Source: Trichoplax sp. H2 (taxonomy: Eukaryota > Placozoa > Uniplacotomia > Trichoplacea). Taken from it: a stretch of 64,000 nucleotides of DNA. The position numbers were made by a program, and so were the translations under genes. The notes below the pieces were generated by a model. The model did not search any database. It was not told the DNA's origin and was given only the letters and a program-made list of their open reading frames with translations. Location: contig NOWV01000003.1 in the NCBI GenBank assembly GCA_003344405.1, positions 1,302,001 to 1,366,000 of the forward strand, in the 5' to 3' direction. This document shows positions 37,724-50,102 of the stretch, in pieces (within the stretch, counting starts at the first letter, position 1; each line of letters begins with the position of its first letter).

Positions 37724-40700
37724 ATGAATTATCAACCATTACCTCATGGTCGTCGTTCATTTTATGAGAAACCCATCAAACCGACAAAGATTGGAGACAC
37801 CGCGAACACCAATCGCCATCATCCAATTCAAAATGCTTCGGTGCTATTCCAGTATATCAATAGCAATATTATAGGTAAAAATACAACTGTGGATGGCCCT
37901 TACGGAAAAAAAAGTGGTATGTACATGATTAGCATTAAATTTCATTTCTCCATTTCAGTAATATTGATATCAGGTCATATGGTTGTATGTAATTGACGCT
38001 ATTTGTAATCGAATTCACTTTGCAATATGTGCTACACATAACGATGTCATCTATTGCGTAAATCTTGTGCAAATCTGCTACTAATAAATTCCCTTTGGTT
38101 AATATTACAGTCATCTACTGTGACTATACTGCATCTGGCAAGTAAGTTGAAACCCATTAAATAGCATTATATAACAGACATGTAATTAGCTCTTGACAAT
38201 GTAGCCCTTGAGTAATGTCATCCTCTAATGGAGCTGTTGCTGACGCGTACATGAGTAATATTAGTGCTCCACTCGATAGCTTGCACAGTAATTATCAAAC
38301 GCAAATTGAAAGTTCTTAAAGTAGTATTTACATAAAGTAACTTATACGGTAAAAATACTTACTTATGACTTATGCAGCTTTAGAATGTAGTACATTATAA
38401 TTACTAGTATACGTATAATTACGTACTGAATGCCTAAAAGTTTATCTAATAGCAGCTGCTATTGCAAATGCTATCACTGAATGAACTTGAGACTTATTTT
38501 AGCTTCTAGTGACAGTTTATGGATTTACAGTTAATTGATGCTTACCGACGTTAAAACGAGTTCTACATTCACGATATAATGAACTGGTAGTATTATATTA
38601 ATTAATAAGCAAGGTATAGTCGAGGTAGTGACAAACGTCACTAGTTATTAATCATGATACCATAACTACAATATCTTTGCTATATACATTTAATACAGTA
38701 ATTCAACTTTTAGTAATGGTCGAAGTATATCTTATACGAGTCAATGTATTTATTACTTATTTGATATAGAGCATTAGCTTTCATCGAAGATTATATCAGA
38801 AATGAAGTCCTACCTATGTATGGTAATACGCACACCACTACAACAGTGACCTCACAACAAACAACATTGTATAGGCATGAAGCAAGGTAGATTATGCGGA
38901 AAAACCATCCATAGCAAATAGAACTCTAGTTCTTCTTGATTATTAGATTACTCGCAAATTGATGAAAATTATATCAGTCAATTTTGATACTGAATCAGAA
39001 AAATAAATAATTTTTGTATCATGAATGATTTCTACTTTTTGAAATTTGGTACTCTGCGGTCGTTCATAATTACTATAAAAGGCTAATATAAGATATGCAG
39101 TATGTATACTTATGTTATATGATTGATTAGTTTATAATTCAGATCTAAATTATACTTAAAATTTACTATTATTAATATAATATACAGGGACATAATACGC
39201 AGTGCAGTCAATGCTTCAGTAAATGATAGAGTTATATTTACTGGTAGCGGTTGTACTGGAGCTATCCATGAACTTGTTCATGCATTAAATATTGATCCAT
39301 CCAAAACAGTAAGTGTAATATTGCGAAAAATACTTTAATCAGATGGCTACGTAATTATCGTAACAAATATAGAAAATATATCAAGGTAATCATATCGCTT
39401 GATATGATTGTTTTAGCGTAGAGAATTTCGCTTGCAGTATACGATGTATATGAACTGAACTATATCTTCTGTCAATTATGTTTATTGTTTGATTAACATC
39501 GGTGAATCATGTTGTATTACTTTGCTTTGGAGCTGGAAAGATTTTAATATATCAATTCTGAATATAAAGGTAATATTTGTAGGCCCATTTGAACACCATT
39601 CTAATTTATTACCATGGAGGGAGTTAGGAACTAAGGTATCAAAGTACTATGCATATTTTGGTAACAGCTATGTCATACCGTAACGGTGTTACGATAACAT
39701 CTCTCAAAAAATTTATCATTTCTGTTGTCCTTATTCTTCCTGAACATCAATGATACGTCACAGGTAATAAGGATTGCAGAAGATGAACGTGGATGTGTTG
39801 ATCAAAAAGACCTTATTGAAAAACTACAAGTACGATAGTTACGGAAATTTCAACGTAACCAAATGTCAATTATGCTGATGGGAGAATTTTTCGGCATTAT
39901 TGTATATGGCTGTGTACCATACTTATTGCTTTAATATCTATTTGATAGGAAAATAAAGCTACAGCTTTTCAGATGATTGGATGCTTTTCTGCTGCTTCAA
40001 ATATTACGGGAATACTCGTTGATACGGATGCTATTACCATGTGTTTGCATAAGCATGGAGCTCTTGCCTTTTGGGACTATGCAACAGCTGGTTGGACGCT
40101 AATTTTCTAAATTGATGTTAATTACTTGCATTGTCACTCTGAATTTGCACTATACGAGCAGTTGAGTTCTGATACAGAATGACCTATTTCTTTTCTCTAG
40201 CTCCATATACAAATATCGATATGAATCCAGTCTTAACGCAGTAAGCCTTTTATGTTACAGTATTTTATTCATAATTTGTTAATAAGAAAAATTTAATAAA
40301 GATTCTGTGAATCTATCCTTACTTTAAAATATTACTTTTGAGAATGTTATTACGCAATCCATGTCTACATTTGGTAGTATTAAGATCTTTAGTATCGTTC
40401 AGAAATCATTCTGCCCTATTTCATAAATCTTGCATAATCATTAAAAATTCTGGTACCATTTTTCAGTGATGACCAACATTTGGCATTTAAAGATGCGATA
40501 TACTTATCTCCTCACAAATTTGTCGGAGGAGTGGGTTCTCCAGGTATTCTGGATTTTGCTGTATTAATCATATTAAATTTAAACTAAACGTAGTTTCTGC
40601 CTTGAAATTGATCCCGGAAGGTTTGTTAATTGCAAAGAAGTCTCTATTTAGAAATCCTAGCCCTGCTATTAGTGGAGGAGGAACTGTTTTCTTCGTAAGC

Positions 40701-43700
40701 GTGAACAGTGCTGTATAAATGCCTTAATAATCCACATAAATGGTATCCATAACGCTAATTAATGATGATAGGTTACACAACAGAGTCATCGATACTTGGA
40801 AGATATTGAAATCCGAGAAGAAGGTGGAACTCCTGATATAGTCGGTTCGGTGCGTGCCAGTTTAGCGTTTCAGCTAAAAATGGTAAATTAATAGACTATT
40901 TTATTACAGATATTGATAATGTATAAACTAGTGCATAATAAAATGGTGATGTTGCGATAAATTAGGCTTTAACGCCGGAGAGTATCATGAACAGGGAACG
41001 TGAGATTCTTAAGTAAGTTTGATAAGAATCGTAATATTCTATTAAGTTTTTAGCATCAAAAACATCTAGTTCTAAATTTATGGTCATCTAAAAGTGTTAC
41101 GCCTTTGTAAGAGTATTCTGTATCATTAATTAGATTAGCCCTTGCGAAATGGTCAAAGTGCCCTAACCTGCTTATACTAGGCAATACGGACGTTCCTCGA
41201 TTGCCAATATTTTCTTTCTTAATCCGTCACTCGGAAACGAAACGTTTCTTACATTATAACTACGTATGCGTGCTATTAAACGACTTGTTCGGTATTCAAG
41301 CCAGGGGAGGATGTGCTTGTGCTGGACCGTATGCTGAGGTGTTCTAAAATGCAACTCTACCTTACTTTCGTACTAATAAACTATACAATTTTTGGGGATA
41401 ATATTTCTATTTGATAATTGTCTATCAGTATAGTTGTATAAGTCTTACGAATTAGCAACAAATGTTTGATTTATCTATTATCACTGTAGCAATTTTAACG
41501 AAAATTTGTATAAAATTAATCTATAACGGTTGTAATTAATGTTATACGATTTGGGTACTGTATACTTTCAGGACCTGCTTGGCATCAATGAAGAACTTGC
41601 TAAAAATTATGAGAGTATACTCCTTGAATATAGGTAGATATTTTCTTAATTTCACTGTTAGTTTACCTATAAATAATGTATGTTTACGTCACTGCTTCCA
41701 AAGATTTGACGAAAGATCTGACAACGAAATTTTGAGGTACTAATAAACTTTTCATTTTATTGCCCGTACTTCTACGAGCGAGATCTCCTAATAGTTGTAT
41801 TTTTTTCAATATCCGAATTACAATCAGACCGGGTTTTACTAGGATCAATTTACCGTATTTCATGTCCGATGAGGAAATAAAATACATCACAGAAGCATTG
41901 CTTTTAACTGCTCAGCATGGATGGAAGTTACTCCCTTTCGTAAATATAAATTAAATTGAAATATTTGCCATTAATAGCGTTTCTCACCCCGGAATGAGGT
42001 ACAGATTTTATATTATCTAAAATGTACCTTATTATTGTAGTATACCTTTAATCCAGAAACAAGCCAATGGAGACATCAATCATTTCAGGTTATTTTAAAG
42101 CCTACAAATTTTCAGCTTTTAGATTTAAGTAATTTTGGCTGGTACTGATTAATTACAGGTTTTTAAAGACCGAAAATGGCTAGGCAATATAAATTATGAC
42201 TTAGGTTTTATGAATTATGTGAATAATACGTCAACTAATTGCAAAGAATCTTTAGATGTACGTATTTCTTGAAGCATAGCTCGTGCGAATAATATCTGAA
42301 GATGATAATATGCTAACCATAAAACTTACTTTCATAACAGGAATATCTTAGTCTTGCGAAAACACAGCTAGAAAAAATACACCCAGGCCAGGTTGGATTT
42401 GATATCTTCATGGTTTTATTAATGACATTGATTCATACGTATAACCCTTCTAAGATAATAATTAGCATATAAAATTATTTATGTGCTATAGTTACCGTCG
42501 ATATCTGATCAAACCTTAATACTGGGAGGGCATGGAGAGTCTCTAAGATGGTTTATGTATCCTTGTGAAGCGCAGCAAATTCTGCTTGGTAAAGATCTTA
42601 ATATGGAAAGGACTTTCATACCGCCTTTTATTCCTCGTCACTATGGTGAAGATGGCGTAGTTGTATTACAAGATCATGCATGCGTGATTAATAAATGTAG
42701 TAGCAAAATCTCCGGTAATAAAACCAACGGTTACGAGAATCAAAGCCTTTCAGATTCAACACCGTGTACATTGGATAAAAACATAAGCAATGAGTGTGAT
42801 GGTAAGATTTACATTGAATCGTTTCATGCTAAAACTACATATAATTGTCTCTACACCTTTAATAATATAGCGAAATCCGGTATTGGTTTCCAAGCATCTG
42901 AACCGAAGTCTAAAATTTTAGTATCGCAATGTAAACAATATAATTTTAAAGTTCGTTTTCATGTGCCTCCGAAAAAGATCATAAAGCTGACAATTGAGGT
43001 AAGATTTATCCTCAATATTACCTCTATCAATGCACATAAGCGAATACCTTATATGTGCATACTGCACAGCAACAGCCATAATTTCAAATACTACCACAAT
43101 TATAAATTTGTAACTGTCACTACCAAGACTGATGTGCATGTGCCAAAGTAGAACTTATTTTAATGGAGATCAATGCATTTTACTATATTGCGAATAATTA
43201 TGCTTGCAGGCAGTCCAGGATTTTAATATGATTGCACAAAACGATAAAATTCTCGTCTGTATATCTGGAGGCAAAGATTCGCTGTCATTACTACATACAT
43301 TGAAGCAATATCAATTCTACGCACGTGCAAAAGTAGGTAGCATGCTTCGTAACTTATACGAATATGTACAGTAGTACAAATTATATATATACAAGTCAAC
43401 GAATTTTTATTCCAAAGGCAATTATTGAATTTACTCATTTATTTATTTATTTTGTTTGTCAAATTTATCTCTTTTAGGGAATTCATTTTGATATTGGAGC
43501 CACCACAATTGATCCCCAATCATCTGGTTACAATCCTAGACCATTAATCAAATATATGGCTGAATTAGGAGTTCCATACTTTTATGAAGAGCAAGGTTAT
43601 GACTAATTTTAATACGCGTATAGTAAAATTTTTAGATATTGTACTTTCTCCAATTCAACTGTAAAATATTTGTTCTCTTAGATATAATAACTGCAGCAAG

Positions 43701-44881
43701 CAACGTTGATCGCTGCGACTCGATATGTAGTTTCTGTTCCAGATTGAAGCGTGGCAGAATTTATGCATGTGCACGACGTGAGGGATATAATGTTATTGCA
43801 CTAGGTCAACATCTCGATGATTTATCAGAAAGGTTTGATATTTTTCAGTACTTACATAATCATAATGTTTCTATAATATGCTGAATCATAATGGCTTTAT
43901 TCTATGCTGATATCGTGATAACTAGAGTTTCTGAATGACTCAGTATCTTAGATATTTTGTTATTTCATAGCTTTTTAATGTCTATATTTCATAACGGTTT
44001 CTTGCGTACTATGAAGGCTTGTTATACTGTAAGGTAAGTATTATCAGAGCTAAAAAATTTGTATGGGCGTTATAAAATACCTGCGAATATTTAGTATTAC
44101 ATTATAAAGCAAATGGAATGTTTTCTTCGCGTATGCATTCTACAGAGAGAAAGATCTGCGTGTTATACGGCCATTTGTTTACGTTAGAGAGCAGGAATTG
44201 AAAACATTTGCAGAACAGGTCACTGCATAGTGATATCCATTGTTATATGTTATGACAGGATCGTATGTGAAGTGATTTGCATTATATTTTCAGGCAAAGT
44301 TACCAGTGATTCCGGAAAATTGTCCGGCTTGTTTCGAAGCCCCAAAGGTAAAATATATGTTCATAAGTATTGAGCAATTTTAACATTGTATGGACACTTC
44401 ACGAATACTATGCGATGTACTTATTTTTAACGAAGAAAGTTGTTCAATAGTTACCAGTTTTTGCTTATAAATTTATAGCTTTCGTTATCATAGCGATTAA
44501 ATGACTACCTTGCTGAGCAAATGTGTGTAGGATTGCTTTAAGAAAATTATGATGATTAATTATAATAACGTAATTAACGGCTGTTCGTAAATAATATTAA
44601 CATTACTGAGTGATATTTGATAGTAATTTCGCAATAATTGGTATTGCGAACGTAATTTAAAAAATTTTGGACAATATTAAGTAAATAAGTTTCATGGCTG
44701 AGATGCAGTCACTTGACTTCTTTAGGAACGTCGAAGAGTAAAACAATTGTTAGCTAATCAAGAAGTATTATTCCCAATGCTTCATCAAAGTTTGCTCTCT
44801 TCCATGAAGCCATTGATGTCGAGAAACAGCGTTGGGATGGAGTCTCGAAGGATCGTAGATAATCAATTGGATGAAGATTAA
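37724..44881 (+). CDS. class V aminotransferase (cysteine desulfurase-like) fused to TtcA-like tRNA thiolase
   Basis: Twenty-seven exons in one unbroken frame encode 979 aa: 37724-37916, 38111-38141, 38770-38886, 39188-39308, 39570-39635, 39764-39829, 39949-40090, 40201-40240, 40467-40543, 40621-40694, 40772-40882, 40966-41012, 41134-41338, 41572-41633, 41704-41736, 41828-41939, 42041-42088, 42159-42257, 42341-42391, 42492-42998, 43210-43332, 43478-43595, 43682-43832, 43971-44033, 44146-44218, 44294-44347, 44726-44881. Residues 70-540 are a PLP fold: [20 protein letters not shown] (Asp241), SPHKF (Lys276 as Schiff-base lysine) and [11 protein letters not shown] (419-429), with Cys422/424 where SufS/CsdA carry the persulfide cysteine. 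A linker of about 170 aa follows. Residues 735-979 match TtcA: SGGKDS PP-loop (753-758), CSFCSR (Cys830/833), [16 protein letters not shown] and a late CPAC (920-923), fitting a 4Fe-4S TtcA. In E. coli TtcA makes 2-thiocytidine-32 in tRNA using sulfur from IscS. Here both halves share one chain. The substrate is inferred. Confidence 0.9.
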
Positions 44882-45905
44882 ATTTAGAAGTTCTCGCACG
44901 ATATATTTGAGATTGCCGAATATGCAAAGAGGAGCGTTATTCACTTATTAATAATCACTGTATAAATATGAAAATACGCATGAAATTATTCACTATACCA
45001 TATACAGTACAGTGATTTACAATATTATGAATCCCAAATTTTGGGTACTACATTGATACTGGTATAACGGTAAAAAATTTTGATGTAGCTCTTGTATTTT
45101 ATTCTATCTTCGAATAAATTTTATTTTCAGAATGAGTTCATGCGCGAAGTGATTCTGCTAGTATTTGACGGTGATTAATATAAGAGATTTCAATGTCTAG
45201 CTTGCATCTTACATATAATGAAATAGCCGGTCACGATCATGGCCGGTGAGTCCATACTCGATGTTCTTAGAATAATCTTACAGCCATTAAGTAATGTCGG
45301 GGATTAATGATAATAATAATAATATAATTACAAGATAATTTTTAAGAAGTTGTAACATATAAAGAAAGGTACATATATAAAGGCTGCCAGACTTTTCTAG
45401 GTGAGGGGAATGGGATCTATTTTTTACTGGTGTTGCATAAATCAATGGATTCTAGCGTCATTTCAGAAGAGCTTCAGTTGAGTGAAATGATAGCAAGGTG
45501 TGGTTGTAATGGCCTCTACCTCAACTTCAGTACTGCAATATTTTTATATTTACCAATCGAACCCTCGCTCGGGATACATAACGTACTTTACTTATATTTT
45601 TTACTTTACATTATATACTCGTAATTAAATATCGTTGCCACTTTGCACTGAGTATATTAATGCCGTATAGTTTTAGCTGGTATGATGTAGTCCCCTAATA
45701 AGCATCTGTATAAACAGCAAGAATATTATATCTAACGAGTGTACCAGTACGTAGAGCCTATAGTGCGTACTTAATTTTGTAGTGGCAACTGGCGAATAGT
45801 AGAACGTGTAATTAAAGCAGAAGTTCAAATGCTAGTTTAGAGTACAGTATCAGTTAATTCTATACAGTATATCCTAGCTATGGCTGTAGATATACAGATT
45901 CTTGG
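44882..45905. other. intergenic, no gene recognised
   Basis: After the presumed 3' UTR, a near-palindrome (CCGGTCACGATCATGGCCGG, about 45229-45248, mismatched at two positions per arm) and a short AAT run (45310-45325) are visible. A 64-codon open frame at 45430-45624 has no family resemblance. Confidence 0.5.
45113..45118 (+). terminator. candidate poly(A) signal of the fusion gene
   Basis: AATAAA about 230 bp after the TAA at 44881, followed by a T-rich stretch. It is the first canonical signal noticed downstream; other variants could be used. Confidence 0.45.
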
Positions 45906-45918
45906 ATGGATGGATGCA

Positions 45919-45939
45919 GACACACACACATACACACAC
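45919..45939. repeat. CA-type microsatellite
   Basis: A run of about ten CA dinucleotides interrupted by one TA, next to a GGAT run on its left. Confidence 0.85.
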
Positions 45940-46050
45940 GGATACAATTATTTTCTAGAATAATATACAGTAGATGTCTCGCCTTTTCACCAAGTGCAGC
46001 AAGGACATTTTTCTTACCAACCCCTGAGGAGAGAGTTTATGTGTACAGTA

Positions 46051-46100
46051 TGTGCGTACAGTATGTGGGAAGGTATGTGCGTACAGTATGTGGGAAGGTA
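46051..46100. repeat. 25-bp tandem duplication upstream of the dehydrogenase
   Basis: Two identical 25-bp units begin TGTGCGTACAGTATG at 46051 and 46076. A third degenerate start follows at 46101, and a partial unit precedes. The repeat lies about 250-300 bp upstream of the ATG at 46349, within its likely promoter or 5' UTR. Confidence 0.9.
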
Positions 46101-46135
46101 TGTCCGTACGTCGGTATTTTCCGTTGCATATACAT

Positions 46136-46272
46136 TATACTGTACAGTACTGTGCTTCCCTATACAGTACAGTACTGTACAATGTACAGTACAGTACTGT
46201 ACAGTACATCACAGTACAGTATTCCACGCCTACAGTTACGTACAGTATATTGTACTGTACATCTGTACTGTA
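46136..46272. repeat. self-complementary GTACAGTAC tract
   Basis: TACAGTAC and its reverse complement GTACTGTA alternate many times (for example 46140-46150, 46162-46180, 46183-46208, 46250-46260). The strand can fold on itself in several registers. It ends about 80 bp before the dehydrogenase ATG. Shorter TACAGTA words are scattered through the whole window, but this is the densest cluster. Confidence 0.85.
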
Positions 46273-46348
46273 TAAGCACCCATAGACTGGGCGGGGTAGT
46301 TTGATTCATATTGGTAGTAAAAACGTTCTTTCTTTACTATCATGAGCT

Positions 46349-47305
46349 ATGGCAGAAACTAATTTCATCTTATTGACAACGTACCAGCTGCTAGAAGAGC
46401 AATTGCAGATGGTCCATCAACTTGGTCAAGTTGTACCATGGAAGGAAGTGGAAAATGAAGCTATTGCTGGTAAAATTAATGGCATATTATGTTCGTCCAA
46501 CGACTACGTCAATGATGACTTATTAAAGCGTTTACCTAACCTTAAAGTGGTTAGTAATTATAGCGTCGGATGTGATAATGTCGATCCGAAAGCAATTGCA
46601 AATCGTAGCATTCAACTAGGGTACACACCGGCTTCTAATGCTGATGCTGTAGCTGATTTTACCTTTACATTATTACTATCTTCTGCTCGTCTTTTAATCC
46701 CCGGTGCAAAGTTCTGGAGGTCAAAGGAGACTTTAGGTGAGGATTGGTTGAGATTATCTGGTGATGTCTACCGCAAGACATTAGGTATTATCGGTATGGG
46801 TGCGATCGGTTGCAAAGTTGCCCAGCGTAGCCTTGGCTTTGAGATGAAAGTACTTTATCATAGTCGTCGTCGGAAAGATAGCCATACAGAATCTAGACTC
46901 AATGCAACTTATTGCAACTTAGAGGATTTATTGCAACAAAGCGATTTTGTAATTGTAGCTGTAGCTTTAACACCTGATACTGTTGGCATAATAAGTAGAA
47001 AAGAGCTTCAATTAATGAAAAAAAATGCAATATTAATCAATATTAGCCGTGGTAAGACTGTTGATCATGATGCTTTGGTTGAGGCACTTGAAAATAAAAG
47101 TATCCAAGGTGCTGCACTAGATGTTACAGAACCCGAGCCTTTACCACTCGATCATAAATTATTAACTTTTGACAATGTTATTATCACGCCGCATATGGCA
47201 TGGTCAACTTTCGATGCCCTCGAACATCAATTTAAAATGGCTATTGATAATTTAAAGTGTGGATTAAATGATCAGAAAGTACCTTACCCACTGGAACTCG
47301 ACTGA
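46349..47305 (+). CDS. D-2-hydroxyacid dehydrogenase, GRHPR-like, intronless
   Basis: One uninterrupted frame of 318 aa has the usual length for this family, which reduces glyoxylate, hydroxypyruvate or related 2-keto acids with NAD(P)H. The Rossmann motif GMGAIG is at 149-154. The positive YHSRRRK (170-176) after the second strand suggests NADPH preference. Catalytic residues fit Arg234 (NISRG), Glu263 (TEPEPLP) and His282 (TPHMAWST). The stretch after the catalytic His is unusual: most members read PHxGSAT. YSVGCDNVD (71-79) and ADAVADFT (98-105) are other family marks. It resembles human GRHPR and the related 2-ketogluconate reductase-like proteins; the exact substrate is open. No intron interrupts it, in contrast to its neighbours with 35 and 27 exons, so it may be a retrocopy or an acquired gene. 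Base composition is like the other exons. Confidence 0.93.
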   Translation: MAETNFILLTTYQLLEEQLQMVHQLGQVVPWKEVENEAIAGKINGILCSSNDYVNDDLLKRLPNLKVVSNYSVGCDNVDPKAIANRSIQLGYTPASNADAVADFTFTLLLSSARLLIPGAKFWRSKETLGEDWLRLSGDVYRKTLGIIGMGAIGCKVAQRSLGFEMKVLYHSRRRKDSHTESRLNATYCNLEDLLQQSDFVIVAVALTPDTVGIISRKELQLMKKNAILINISRGKTVDHDALVEALENKSIQGAALDVTEPEPLPLDHKLLTFDNVIITPHMAWSTFDALEHQFKMAIDNLKCGLNDQKVPYPLELD

Positions 47306-47315
47306 TTGGAATATC

Positions 47316-47321
47316 AATAAA
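47316..47321 (+). terminator. poly(A) signal close to the dehydrogenase stop
   Basis: AATAAA lies 11 bases after the TGA. If used, the 3' UTR is only about 30 nt, which is compact but plausible in a small genome. Confidence 0.6.
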
Positions 47322-49341
47322 ATACTACTTGTCAGATTGTGAATCACTTCGTACGATGGCAATTACTTTACTAGATCCGCTTGACTTATGCTAGAACGCC
47401 AACGAGATGTGCTGATGCAAGTTTATAATCTGTATCGTTCCTTCTATTGCTGGTGTAAGCTTAACTAATACAGTGCAACGTGTAATACTTGGACCTTCTT
47501 TAGCAATATTATCAGGTCTAGCAATATACTTATTTCCATGTAGTGACGAAGGTTAATAAAGCTGGGTCCGAAATAATCTGAAATCTCCACTAAATCAACA
47601 TGTTCATAAATTGAGTGGGATGTATTTTAGTACTTATTTAGATACTGCATGGTTGGTGTCATTTCGAGAATATTTTTTCATGACTCGTATTTTAACGAAT
47701 ACTTGCAATAAAACAAAAATACATATACATAAGAAAATGTCGTTCAATCTCCATTTGAATAGTAGAAGATGTAACGGTGCTCTATTAGAAAATCAAAGGT
47801 AACCATAAGGATCCATAATATCGATATGTCGTGTCTTCTAGATTGTATTGGTTAGGCTAACCGTAATATTTTGTAGTTGACATGCAAATTTTGAATTAAA
47901 GAAGTAAGCTCAATTAATACTGATAATATATTCTAAGATAATGCTATTTAAAAGCAAAGGTTTAATTTTTGCTACCAGAATATGAAATTACTTTGTAATA
48001 CCCAACTTAATTCAAGCACATGTATCGAAAGCAACCGTATCACACTTTTATTAATATGATTAAGTGTTACTCTCCTACTTATGAATTATTTTTAGCAGCG
48101 AATTTTAACATGGCTTAATAACGTAACAAACGACGGTAGAAATGCACTACCAAATAATTGATAGCTACCAGCGTAAGGTACAAATTGCTCTGAATTTCTA
48201 GTATATCCAAAGCAATTAGCACATCAAAATGTGACGTAAGTACGCACAAAGTAATAAATTCAAAGAAAATTAACAGATAGACTATCTTAGATGGATTCCT
48301 GAATAGGCATGATGCTTGATCGACTAATTTGGAGCCGCGGTACAGAGTATCTAAAGACTAAACATTGCCATCTATTACTGTACAACCGCAGAATCAAGGC
48401 GAATCTACAGCTTTAAAATTAAAATTGACTAGTATACAGAACGTTTTTACAACAAAAGTATATAAATATTAGAGCTAGTTGTAGTTAGTTGTTAGCTTAC
48501 TGTCACAAATCAAAATCTAACACGAGGAAATTACAACTACAACAAAGGCATTACACTACAAATCTACTGTCAGGCCAATACTCTCGACATCTAATTACAA
48601 TACGACTCCAAATAATTTATAGCGAATCTACGTAACACTAATTGTATTATCAGAACATTTCACCCTACAATCTGACTAGGTAGGTATCTCCAACCTAAAA
48701 GTTTGTAAAATGTTTTCTTTTAGTAAATATTTTTAGCTTATTTCTCATAGATGATCTTATTTTAAGCATGATTACTGTCTCGTTCAACCATCTTGAGCTA
48801 CAATTTGAATCGTCTCATTGCTACATCTGCACATAATAACTTTCAATATCAAATATGTAACAGCCTATCATAAATAACACTCCCGTTAAGGCATTATTTA
48901 TCTTCCATAGCACTACAATTATAGATTTTACCATATTAACTACTACTGTACGACTAAGCTAACGGTAAGGTAATACCGTAGTACTATTGCTCTAGCATTA
49001 TTTAGGAATAGAGTGTTTGCTGTCTAACCAGGTATAAACACACCAAAAGTAGGGTAGATGGTATTTTAAGTTAGGATAACTATTACAAACTCACGTCGCT
49101 TTGCTGACGGTTTACGATATTGTACCCATTTGTTAATAATTAACAGATAGTATTACCATTCGATATTATATATATCCCGGTAATAGCCAGGCACTACTAT
49201 ATTCACAGCTATGCTTGTAGAATACTACCTTTCAATAATGCATTCACGGATGAAATGCTATGAAATACTATATTAAGATTAGTTAATGATCCAAAGCACA
49301 TTATGATAACTAATGTACGGTGATAGACAATTGGACATACC
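47322..49341. other. non-coding, no gene recognised
   Basis: AT-rich sequence without exon-like stretches. The 63-codon open frame at 47611-47802 has no recognisable domain and is probably chance. Confidence 0.45.
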
Positions 49342-50082
49342 AAGTTAAGATTAGCAAGTACTGTAAGATATCGACAGTGCGGTATAATGTCCTTTGTACT
49401 GTGATCAATTCTATACCAGTCATTATAATGGGTCTAAGGATCGCTCGCTCTGTCGATAACAACCGTTAAAAGAAAATGTAACAATCAAAATGGCTGTGCA
49501 GAAAACTCTATAAAGATTCTATGTTTATTCAATTTTCATCAGAGTATTGCATCAAATCAAAATTGAAAGGCCAAGTGGCCACCCTTAGTGATATAACGAA
49601 TACTATTTTAAAAATCAGTACTCTGCAGAAATTGCTACCTTAGAGCTATTCGTTTTACATGAAGTAATCTTGAGGTAAAAAGTACTGTAAGAATCTTATA
49701 CTGACCTATTGAAATGAACCCATAATCACAGTCATCTAACAGTAGTATAAATACCCCCGCGCTGCTCGTTGCAGTGGGTGGGATTTTATTATTGATTAAA
49801 CCTAACAATAATATTTTGCAGCTCAGCGTCCAATTAGAAATAAATAATGATAAATAGAAGTGGAAATTGCTATAACTCGCTGTTAATGCAAGTAAATAAG
49901 ACGTAGGTGGTAATTTCGAATTGACAGACTTATTAATATTGATTCAAGTTAATAACAATATTTTCATAGTTCGATGTTGAGTAGGAAAATGCAGGGATAA
50001 CGAAAATACGATAGAGCTTGATATGAGTGCAAGTATATAAAAATTGAAGGAAGTTGAAGAAACTGTAAACATTGATCTAAGT
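49342..50082. repeat. allelic copy A left of the 50.1-kb gap
   Basis: This 741-bp segment matches 50103-50863 at both ends with scattered substitutions and two 1-bp indels. Their middles differ completely: 49498-49794 here, 50259-50577 in the other copy. The first copy stops and the second starts exactly at the N gap, as expected for two haplotypes laid end to end. Confidence 0.85.
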
Positions 50083-50102
50083 NNNNNNNNNNNNNNNNNN
50101 NN
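50083..50102. other. assembly gap (20 N)
   Basis: Twenty unresolved bases separating the two allelic copies. Confidence 0.99.

Noticed and set aside
42918-43139. 73-codon open frame on the minus strand
   Set aside because: Overlaps exon 20 and intron 20 of the fusion gene in antisense; no domain.
45906-46304. Three overlapping open frames rich in Cys, Thr, Val and Tyr
   Set aside because: They are translations of the CA microsatellite, the 25-bp repeats and the GTACAGTAC tract in three frames, not a protein.
47611-47802. 63-codon frame downstream of the dehydrogenase
   Set aside because: No domain, no splice context, lies past a good poly(A) signal; probably chance.
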